A stretch of 61,983 nucleotides of DNA from Parasitella parasitica (taxonomy: Eukaryota > Mucoromycota > Mucoromycetes > Mucorales > Mucoraceae): contig MU619255.1 of NCBI GenBank assembly GCA_025201805.1, positions 199,264 to 261,246 of the forward strand, written 5' to 3'. This document shows positions 12,401-21,438 of this stretch, one piece after another. The translations under genes were made by a program, and so were the position numbers. Below the pieces are notes generated by a model that saw only the letters and a list, made by a program, of their open reading frames with translations, made no database searches and was not told the DNA's origin. The stretch's first letter is position 1; each line of letters opens with the position of its first letter.

Positions 12401-13199
12401 ATCAAAGCAACTTGACGTTGAGAAATAGCAGCGGTATCGATATGGGTGAAAGCCAAATGACTCTTTACGATGATGACGAGGAAGACTCTGAGCAACAAGT
12501 TGAACGTCTCAAGGTGCCACTTGGCTTGAGAGACGAAGAAGATTATATCACTCATCGCTTTATCCATACTTCTTTTGGCAAAGGTATATACATATGGAAA
12601 AAAAACAAACTTGTTTAAAACATTGACTAACATTAAATGACTGTAGTTGTCGAATGTAAGGTCTGTGGTGATGTAATGACTGCACAATCCATCTTCTGTG
12701 AAATATGTGCCCTCATCTGCCACGAGCATTGTAAAAAATCAGCATTTTCTTGTCCTCCCAAGGTCAACGAACAGCAGCCATCCTACGATGTAAGTTTTAT
12801 AGCACACTGACTCCAAATGAATACATATACTGACAGAATCTATAGTGGGTTTTCTCTGCCAAGATCTACAACCGCAGCCGTAAATCTCATGACATAAGAG
12901 TCATCCCCAACTCAAAGAACAGCAGCATCCGAAAAACGTCACCAGTTCAATTGAAGCCCGAGGATGCAGAAAGTATTCGACAATACGCACTGGCACTTGG
13001 TTTGACACCACAGGAAGAACAGGCCTTAAACGGCAATCAAGCTTTATTGTCCCATACTCTGTTGCTACAGCAGCAAAACAAGATTGATCCCGGAACTCTA
13101 AGACACAAAGCCATGACAACAAGATCATTAGGAAAGAACGAAAAGAAGAAACGACATCTCAATGGCAGAAGACAATCTGAAGAATGCATCATTTCTTGA
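9473..13199 (+). CDS. CH domain - SIN/MAP3K-type kinase - C1 fusion
   Basis: Eleven exons join in phase: 9473-9672, 9813-9879, 9937-9975, 10110-10175, 10287-10500, 10562-11328, 11393-11521, 11594-11948, 12002-12583, 12647-12789 and 12846-13199. They encode 971 residues. A calponin-homology domain (about residues 27-125; [28 protein letters not shown]) is followed by a long disordered Ser/Asp/Asn-rich linker to about 450. Next comes a protein kinase (about 452-700) with glycine loop GKGQFGSV, Lys480 in AVK, DFG, and the APE-type motif GTPNWMAPEVIEL. A C1 zinc finger follows (about 796-845; H-x12-C-x2-C, then C-x2-C and HEHC). The kinase resembles Cdc7, SepH and MAP3K-epsilon, which act in septation/mitotic exit signalling. 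The catalytic loop reads HCDLKAAN instead of HRD. The CH domain suggests actin-ring or IQGAP-like targeting and C1 suggests membrane or lipid binding; both are inference. Confidence 0.9.
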
Positions 13200-13543
13200 G
13201 CATTTTTTTTTTTTTTTTTAATATTTATCTTTTTTAATGTAAATGTATATCTTAGCCTTTTATTATAATTACTGCATCCTCTCCCCTACTCCTCCCCTCC
13301 GCACCCATACTCACATAATTCTCTTAGTTTAAGATAAAAACGCAAGTTTTTATTTTGTTTGAAATAAAAAAAAATATTTAAAGCAGCCAAAAGTTCTCTA
13401 TGTATTATCTAAGCAGGGCATCTCGTAGCATTATTCGTAGCTCACATTGAGTAAAACGCACCCCCATAGCAGGACAGAAAAGAAAAAATAATTGATTTAT
13501 TTGAATTATATAGGTATATTTTGTTACTGTTGTTGGTCTAATG
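13200..13543. other. Convergent 3-prime spacer
   Basis: This spacer separates the stop codons of the kinase gene (plus strand) and the Tho1-like gene (minus strand). It holds a T run right after the kinase stop and AATAAA-like stretches (gaaataaaaaaaa near 13360, aaaaaataattg near 13485). These fit poly(A) signals for both genes, but exact sites cannot be assigned. No gene was seen. Confidence 0.5.
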
Positions 13544-15266
13544 CTAACGTTTGCGCTTGCTACGGCGTGGATTTTGAGATACATTGGTTGTTATTGGAGA
13601 CGGCATAGGCTACAAAACGATGAGTTTACGTTATCTGGTAAAATATGCTCGAAACTTACATTGCGCTGACGACCTCCAGGACCTCTCTTTCCGGTTGCAT
13701 TATTATTGCTGTTTCTTTGATTTGCTTTTGTACTAGAATTGACAGTAACAGTTCTTCCAATATGTGAGGCTGTAGCATTACTTTCATCACGCTTTCTCTT
13801 CAATGTTGTTGTTGGGGTTGACTTGGTGATTTTTGGCGCAATAGTGATGACTCTACCGTTATTCGCTTTAGGTGCATCTTTGTTGACCATATTCACCTTA
13901 CGTTGGTTGATGATATTTTTCTTATTTTGCAGAATAATACCACCCTTGTTTAGCATATTTACATTCTTTTGCTTCTTACTTAATACATTGTATTTTGTCA
14001 CATTTACTGTTATGTTCTTCTTGTTTTTGGTGGCAGTTGCGGGAGGATTTGCTTTAGTAATTCGACCCTTTTGAATCTTTTTAAGAGCAGGTGCCTTTAC
14101 CGTTGACACTACCGCCTTTTTACTATTGTTTTTGGCATTGCTGTTCGTTTTCTTTCCTTGTTTTTCCTTCTCTTCCATTTTTTTCTCAGGTAATCCAAAT
14201 CGTTCCGCACGTTTTTTCAGCATGTCCTTTTGAGCATCGGTGGACACCCTTTTCTTTTTCTTGCCATTTTCTTTGTTATTTCCCGTAGTTTCTTTGCTTT
14301 TATTGGAGTTTTTCGCAGCGGTGGGCGTAGTTTTGGAATCAGCGTTGGCGGTGGTAGTTGCAATGCCAAACCGTGCAGCTCGAATTTCTTTCATCTCCTT
14401 TTCGTCCAGCTTGACTCCAAAGCGCTTTGATCTTTCCAATCGACGCTCTGCTTCTAATCGTAACTTTTCGGCTTTATCATCGAGACTTTTAGGGGGTACA
14501 GACGTGGCTTTGGCAGCAGCAACAGCAGCAGCAGCAGCAGCTTTAGGTTTCGATGTGATAACGCGAGCAACAGTAGTTGTCGCTGCTATAGGAGTACTGG
14601 CGGTATCTGCAATGGAGGGCTTTTTGTCAAACGTAATGGGAGTAAATTTAAAAGTCGAGCTGACGGTAGTTTTCACAGTGGCTGTGATTGTTGCAGCAGA
14701 ATTGGTGGAGTTTATTTTGGGAGTCTCTGTTTGTTTTACGACGGTATCAACTGTTTCAGTCGCGCTGATGCTGGCGATAGGCGATGCCGCAGTGCTGCTT
14801 GGTGATGTCGCAGGGGCGGATGAAGCTGTCGACTTTGTTGTCTTTTTCTCGTTAAAAATGAAATCAACATCTTCATCGTCAGACAAGACACTCTCCTTCA
14901 AAGGAAGTTTCTCAAGAGCAAAAATATCGTCTGTGGCAAGCTCACTGCTATATATGCAGTTTTCGCCTTTGATGTTAGTGCTTGCAATATGCATGTCGCT
15001 TTCTACAAAAAAGAAAAAACTTACACAGGAGTTTTGCTCTCATCAAAATCGCCATCTAATTCAAATTCTTTCTCTAGACTCTCTAGTGCTTTACGCTCGT
15101 CATCCTTGACAAGTCTTGCAACCAACTCTTCTTTTTTGCCACTCGTAGAAAGGCCGTTCTTTTGTAACAGCTCTAAATAGCGTTTTATTAGGTTGAAAAA
15201 TGTATAAGATTGTATATATTTACCTTGAAGCTCTTTGACTTTGAGGGCTTTGTACTTTTCAGACAT
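13544..15266 (-). CDS. THO1: SAP-domain mRNP protein, Tho1/SARNP-like
   Basis: Four exons (15266-15224, 15172-15025, 14947-13660, 13609-13544) encode 514 residues. The N-terminus is a SAP motif split by intron 1 (KALKVKELQELLQKNGLSTS, then GKKEELVARL). The middle contains three RFG-type motifs (SKRFGVKLDEKE, AARFGIATT, AERFGLPEKK) that mark the Tho1/MOS11/SARNP RNA-binding C-terminal region. The rest is Thr/Ala/Lys/Asn-rich and disordered, and the last exon ends in a basic RRSKRKR tail that looks like a nuclear localisation signal. Family members bind nascent mRNA with the THO/TREX and DEAD-box Sub2/UAP56 machinery. At 514 residues it is more than twice the usual family size (about 200-220). 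The intron-2 acceptor was placed at 14948 because a CACTAAC branch point lies just upstream and nearer AGs would give an intron under 30 nt. The gene is divergent from NUP159. Confidence 0.85.
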
Positions 15267-15885
15267 TTGTAACGAGAAGGAGTGAAAAGAGCAGAAAGAA
15301 TTAAATAGGGATTTCGTGGTATATATAGGCAAATTTTTACTCTTTGGCCTGATGCTGTGGTGGTAATTTGGACTGCCAATGTCTCGTGCTATGTGCTCTT
15401 TTTCTGTTGATGATCCAATGGTACACGGATGTCCACTTCCATGTAAACCCTAGTAGCTATTGAATTTGCGTGTGCTTAGTGTAGACGTGTCAAGCATATC
15501 AGACTTCAGAACAAACTAGCCTTCAAAGAACCGTGTTTAATTGAGTCTGCCACGTTTCAACCTTTCAATATAAACATTGCCAAAGTTCAAATGTGGGTTA
15601 AAATCCAAAAGTGCATGGCAAACCAACCCGGCTTATCAAATGTGCTTGTAAAACAAAAACCAGAACGCTGTGTATAGGTTATTTGATTCTCATGCTAGCA
15701 GCATTGAAAACCATCGCTCTAATGCAACTCAACATGTCTAGTCCTTGGCTTTAAAGATCCTCCATCATGATACGATGACAGCGGAGGGGAAAAAAAAAAA
15801 TACATAAACGCGGATACTCTTTCATTTCGTTTCCTTTCCTTTCCTATCTCTGTTCTGCGCGTTTCCATATCAAAACTCAAACAAA
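15267..15885. promoter_or_regulatory. Divergent promoter, Tho1-like / Nup159
   Basis: This 619-base spacer lies between two start codons reading outward. On the plus side the last 100 bases before the Nup159 ATG are a pyrimidine-rich run (repeated CTTTCCTTTC) typical of fungal core promoters. On the minus side a TATATA lies about 55 bases upstream of the Tho1-like ATG (near 15321-15326). No coding sequence was seen. Shared control of the two mRNA-export genes is inference. Confidence 0.5.
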
Positions 15886-18800
15886 ATGGCAGACTCTAAT
15901 CCTTTCGGTGCGTTGAAGGAAGACGAAGATACTTATGAGACATTTCAGCAAGGAGAGCAAAAAGATGCGACTGTAAAGAATTCAATCCTTATGAAATGAT
16001 TAAACAAAGCTAATTTTTTTCTCTTCTACCCACTACATGAAATAGTTTTTCCTTGTCAAAAGCCTGGTAACAGATGCCAAGCTAAACCTTCCAGATGCAC
16101 AAGCTGTACAAACCGAGGATCACCTTTCACTGCTAGAATGCTCAAGCAAATACGGCTATTTTGTAGCTGCAACCGCAAAAGGTAAATCACATATATGAGA
16201 ATGTGTCATGTGCAGGGTATCTAGAACATTGACTGTCAACGTTTTGCATTAGGCTTTTGTCTTGGAAAGACTGAAAAGCTGAGAAAAACAGTTTATGCGA
16301 CAGGAAAAGGTGAAGCTGCTCTATTTGAAGAGTTGATTCAAGTCGAGGTCAAGCAGGGGAAAATCCATCACATCAATTTATCAGCAGATCAACTCGAGTT
16401 GTTCGTTAGTGTGGCGAGTGGAACTCTTTTGACATACAGTGTTCGAGATATTGTACAGCAGGTAGTGTATTCATATATTAGTCATTTTCATGGTATGGAA
16501 ATGCTTATTTTTTTTTTTTTTTTTTGTTGCGTACAGAAGGAATCTGCTTCACCATTACAGACTTATAGCGTGGGTTGTGAAATCATCAACCTTCATCCTA
16601 ACCCCGAGGCTTATCCTGATATCATCGCTATCCAAACCAAGAAAAACCAATGCGAACTGATCCAAAACAACGGCGTAATCGCAACCATAGATGATGTGCA
16701 TAGCATATGCTGGTCCCGCAAAGGGAAGCAAATTGCATGTGGTTCCTCGGACGGATCCATCAATACTTATAATCTGGAGGGTAAACTTGTGGTCGAAATC
16801 AAGCCTCCTGCTGCTTTCCAAGGCGACGAAGAATCACGCCGAGTTGGTAAGTAATGTAAATAAGTTGAAGAACGCATGATTAATGCTGCAATTACCCAGT
16901 GGAGAGCATTGTTTGGCTCGAGAATAAGCTATTTTTCGCCATCTACACTCCAACAGTGAAAGATAGCGACCAAGTACATTCAGCATACATTGTAGACAGC
17001 AGCAAAACCACAGAAGACGAAAGATTTGTATTGATGGACGAAGTGCTCACTTTATTGGCCTTAGAACATCCAAGTGCTTATTTCTACTCAGTTGTTGTGC
17101 GCAATATTGGACCGGAAGCAAAGACCGTTATCATTTTAGCGAACTCTGCGGCGAATGAGTTGAATGTGGTTGGCCAAGATGATGACGGTAGATGGGCCAC
17201 TTGGATGTTGGACACCACACCGAGTCTACCGCTCAATAGTGATGAGACAGATGACACATATCCTGTTGGGTTGACCGTGGACTACTCTGCTTCGGAACCA
17301 CTACCACCATTTGATGTCGCTGAAAGTGAGACACCTGTACCACCAATGCCTGTTCTTTATGTCATGAATAACGAAGGTTTCTTACTTTGTTTTCATCTGT
17401 ACAATGCTAATCTGGCAAAATCTGGTATCAAATTTGAAGACATGGTAGAGGCTCAAGACCTTGATACAATCCCTTCGCCTCAAAAACCTGCAATAACTGC
17501 ATCAGAAAGTAAAATTCCAACTGCTATACCTAGTGCATTTGGTGCCAACAGCCCCAGTCCTATAACTGGTTCAACTGGATTTGGATTCATAAGTGATGCT
17601 TCGCCAAAGAAGTTTGCTTCATTGGCTAAATCAACTTTCGTTGAGACTTCGAAACTACCACAACCTGTCTCAACTTTTGGGAGTCCAAGTACATTTGGAC
17701 AGTCTTCCGGATTTGGTCAGCCTGCGTTTGGGTCTACTTCTTTTGGATCTGCAGCTCCTGTCATGAGCAGCCCTCTTTCCTTTGGAGGGTTCAAAAACGT
17801 GGCAACAACAGCACCCAACCCAAGCTCCACGGATACATATAGACCATTTGGTGAGCCTTCATTTGCTCCTTCAAGACTGGGACTTGACACTGAGCCTACG
17901 TCTGCATCTACTCCAAAACTGCCACCATCTAGCGATGAGCAACCTTCGTCATCTACCAAACCCCATACATCCGCATTTGGCCAAAATCTTTTTGGCGCTA
18001 CTTCGTTTACATCCACAAGTGAACCTTCCACAGCGGAAGACGAAAATACAAAAAATCAAGAGTCAGTGAGCGATGCGATGACAGCGAAATCCTCTGGTGT
18101 AGTAAATGATGATAAACCCCTAGACAGCGTCCCAACTTCAAAGGAAAAATCCACTAGTGATGTGTCAAATGAGCAAGAGCCCACTCCTCGAACAGTATCT
18201 GAAGGGGATCAAGATGCTGGATGTAGTATGTCATTTGAACAAGTAAAAATATCGCTGGAAGATGATGACGTTGATGTACGTAGTGGTGATAGCGACTTTT
18301 CCAAGACTGAAAGTAACCAGGAGGACAAGGAAGTAGATGATAATAGCATCAATTCAGAAGACGATTATTTCGACCGAGAGAATCAGACCAGCTCTGAACA
18401 GGAAAGCGGCGACGAAGAAGATCAATTGGCTGCCCAAGCTAAACTCAAGTTGAAGCAAGAACATAAAGCTGAAAAGGAACGTAATGAAAACGAAAAGAGA
18501 TTAGAAGAAGTGGCGAGATTAAAACAAAAACGAGCCGCCAGTGAAAAAAGATTAGCAGAGGAACAGCACTTGGCTGATGAAAGACGAATCGCAAAGGACA
18601 CACATGCTGCTGAGGTCAAGCGATTGGAAGACGAAGCTGAGCGATTAGAACAGGAAGCCAAGAGACTAGAAGACGAACGCATTGCAGAAATAAAGAGAAT
18701 GGAGGAAGAACGAGTTGCTGAGGAAAAACGCTTGGAAGCAAAAAGAGTGGCAGCTATCAAACCAGACCTCCATTTTACGCTTGTGCCCAAAAATGACGAT

Positions 18801-19643
18801 TATGTTGAACCACATGTGAGATCCAAAGGTCTTGCACCCATGGCTGCAGAATTTGAAGAGATTTACTTTAGTACACTGGAAGAGATGGAGTCAGTAAGTG
18901 ATCTATGGCTGTGTATATCTGTACAAACAGAAAGATTTGAGCATTAACGGTAAACATCGCACTAGACTACGAGATTTTTAGGACATATGGAGAATGAGCT
19001 CTCTGCTAGAAACAAGGATATCTTTAATCCAGCTCGTACCGATACTTTTGATAATTTTAAATATGCTTGGAAAATCGCGGATGCAGAAGCAATCTCTTAC
19101 ATCGTTGATGATTTAAACATGGAGTCTAAATCAGCAAAGTTGGCCGCACAATATAACCAGGAGCGAACTATTGGGCTTCTTGATGATACTGAAACATGTA
19201 AGCAAACCAAATATGAGCAAAAACTCTCCAGTGCACTGAACCCCTTTAGTGAAAGATGACAAAGATGTCATAGGAGAATACCTGGACGCAAATGAATTTG
19301 ACAAACCGTTGGAAGGTGTAGCTCTTACCAATGAACTAGAGACCAAAGAAAGCTATCTACAGGCAAAGAGGCCTGATATTGATGCTTTGTTTGAGAAAAT
19401 AGACTCCAAATTAGCTCAATTGAAGGAGCAATCCACAGAGCAACTCCCCACCAAGTACAGGTAAATTGCGGTTTTTTTTTTATGTGTTCTTAGATCTAAT
19501 TCTTTTATTTCTTCAGTAAAATGAAAAGATTCGAGTTGGAAAAGATTGTGCGTGATATTCGAAGAGATATCAATACATATGACGATAAAGTATATCGATT
19601 ATCAACCAAAGAGCTGGATCTTCGACGCAAAATCAAAGATTGA
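15886..19643 (+). CDS. NUP159: FG nucleoporin Nup159/Nup214
   Basis: Nine exons join in phase (15886-15972, 16046-16181, 16253-16461, 16537-16846, 16900-18893, 18931-18949, 18982-19197, 19250-19460, 19517-19643), giving 1,102 residues. Residues about 30-430 form a WD-like beta-propeller of the Nup159/Nup214 type (FFLVKSLVTDAKLNLP, ICWSRKGKQIACGSSDGSI). FG repeats follow (STFGSPSTFGQSSGFGQPAF, SAFGQNLFGATSF), then an acidic stretch, a long Lys/Glu/Arg coiled coil, and a helical C-terminus. In other fungi this protein sits on the cytoplasmic face of the pore and recruits the DEAD-box ATPase Dbp5 through the propeller to release exported mRNA. The C-terminal coiled coil normally binds Nup82/Nsp1. 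Exon 6 is only 19 nt and is flanked by 37- and 32-nt introns. This is the only solution I found that keeps frame, but it is the least certain part of the model. Confidence 0.88.
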
Positions 19644-19772
19644 ATCATTATGTAGCATACCAAATAAACTCGATAGCATCTTTTACATGAATGTGACTCT
19701 ATCCCCAACATTTTAACAATAGTTTCCCAAAAAATGGCTTCCTCACATTTGTATTAATTTCTTTGCCAAAAC

Positions 19773-19799
19773 AAAAAAAAAAAAAAAAAAAAAAAAAAA
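19773..19799. repeat. Poly-A tract, 27 bases
   Basis: An A homopolymer lies 18 bases upstream of the ATG of the next gene, in what should be its 5-prime UTR or core promoter. Poly(dA:dT) tracts commonly exclude nucleosomes in fungal promoters, so a role there is possible but not shown. Confidence 0.8.
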
Positions 19800-19816
19800 T
19801 CACAAATAGTATAGAT

Positions 19817-20379
19817 ATGTCTGCACTCAATACAATCTTTGCTGCTGTAAGTTTATAGTGTAATTTGAAATTGAGCATTACGAAACTGATACGGCTTCCA
19901 AAAAAGCATGGCATTCTTCATGCAGCCATTGCTCTTCAACTCTTGTTGCTTCCCCATGCAACTACATTCATCATTCCTCATGAATTAGATTTGACTCAAG
20001 TTTTATTGCTACGTTTCTATGGCGCTGGTGTTGCGTGCATTGCCATCATTAGTTTATTGTGCCGTGATATGCCAAACATGCTGCCTTGCAAGCGCGGTGC
20101 AGGTATTTCTATTTTATGTTCAGAAAAGAGAGATGTCAAGATCAAACTAACATCTTCGTTGTTTTAGCTGCTGGCTTCCTGTTCTATCACATGATCATGA
20201 CCTTGGTGATATTCCAGTCTCGTAACGATGGGCCTCTCCCTGTAGAAACCAGTTGGGGCATATCTGCATTTCATGGAATTCAAGCTTTCATTTTATATGC
20301 TTGGTACACTGCTACAGCTGGTCAAGTTAAAGCATTTTTGAAGCAGGGTAATGAAGCCAATAAGCAAAAGAACCATTAG
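19817..20379 (+). CDS. Small four-helix membrane protein, unknown
   Basis: Three exons (19817-19846, 19907-20102, 20168-20379) encode 145 residues. I do not recognise the family. Four hydrophobic segments are evident: about residues 12-33 (ILHAAIALQLLLLPHAT), 47-68 (LLLRFYGAGVACIAIISLLC), 80-97 (GFLFYHMIMTLVIFQS) and 109-130 (FHGIQAFILYAWYTATAG). A short Lys-rich tail (KQGNEANKQKNH) follows. There is no signal peptide. Hydrophobic patterning continues across both splice junctions, which supports the model. The first exon codes only ten residues. The gene starts about 170 bases after the NUP159 stop in the same direction. Its location and role cannot be stated from the sequence. Confidence 0.7.
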
Positions 20380-20798
20380 ATGTGTATAGATTACTCAAAA
20401 TCAACTGTACATTCCCACATCAATAAATCAAACACTGTTTCTATTAATGCAAAAAGTTTTTTAACCAAGCATATTTGCAAATGATATTATTTATCAATTG
20501 CCTTTTTTTTTGTCATATATATACTACAATTTGAAACTATTTCCTGGAAACCCACAGGGGACGCCATAGTTACTAACGGGTAGAACCAGTAAACATGTGA
20601 GTACATTTATCATAGTGCAAACCATTTGGCCCAGCGCAATGTGCAGTGTCATGCGTCCCGGACAACGAGTGCTGTGGCAGGCATTTCATTCTCCGCGACA
20701 AGCTCACTCAGGTTGACACTGGTGGTCATTGAAACCAGATGAAATGACAGGCAAGCAAATGAATCCTCCTTTCCGTGCACACACGCCTTGATACAACA
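20380..20798. other. Spacer upstream of RPL26
   Basis: This 419-base spacer between the membrane-protein stop and the first RPL26 exon holds no frame I can support. It should contain the terminator of the former and the promoter of the latter. I could not identify a specific ribosomal-protein promoter element. Confidence 0.4.
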
Positions 20799-21438
20799 AT
20801 GAAGTTCAGTGCTGGTATGACCAATACACAAAGAAAAATTAAATGAGAAAGGAAGAAAGAGATGATTGATATGTGAATTGGATGGATTGAAATTTTACGA
20901 ATGGATGGATGGATACGGCAAAATCGAGACTGAAAACTAGCATTTTATATTTAACTATCATCCAAAGCCAACTATTCACATACATTCATTCACCTTTCTT
21001 TCTTTTCTCTCAAAATCAACAGCAACGTAACTGACATTTGCGCTTGTTCTAGATGTTAGCTCCTCTCGCAGAAAGAGCAGAAAGGCTCACTTCGCTGCCA
21101 CCTCTGATGTTCGTCGTAAAATCATGAGTGCTCCTTTGTCCAAGGAACTCCGTGAGAAACACAGCGTTCGTTCTATCCCTGTCCGTAAAGATGACGAGGT
21201 TATGGTTGTTCGTGGTACCTACAAGGGTCGTGAGGGCAAAATTGTCCAAGTTTACCGTAAAAAATGGGTTATCCACATTGACCGTGTCTCTCGCGAAAAG
21301 GTTAATGGCGCTACAGCTCCTATCGGTATCTCCCCTTCTAAGGTCGTTGTTACTAAACTCAAGCTGGACAAGTCTCGTCTTGCTATCCTTGAACGTAAGG
21401 GCAAGAAAGACGCCATGAAGCAAGTAAGTTTGATATAA
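20799..21438 (+). CDS. RPL26: Large-subunit ribosomal protein uL24 (RPL26)
   Basis: A 16-nt first coding exon (20799-20814, MKFSA) joins after a 238-base intron to 21053 onward. The N-terminus is then [19 protein letters not shown], the near-invariant start of eukaryotic L26. The KOW motif follows ([20 protein letters not shown]), then [13 protein letters not shown] and the family segment [19 protein letters not shown]26 binds 25S rRNA near the polypeptide exit tunnel. The 3-prime end is uncertain. Reading on after MKQ gives VSLI and a stop at 21438. Alternatively the GTAAGT at 21424 is a donor and splicing to the AG at 21479 puts TAA directly after MKQ. The first intron is the longest in this gene group. 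Confidence 0.93.

Noticed and set aside
14240-15109. 289-codon plus-strand open frame opposite the Tho1-like gene
   Set aside because: It mirrors the Ala/Thr/Ser-rich codons of the real minus-strand exon (hydrophobic Val/Ala/Leu runs on the antisense). It has no domain, no splice signals of its own and crosses a real intron.
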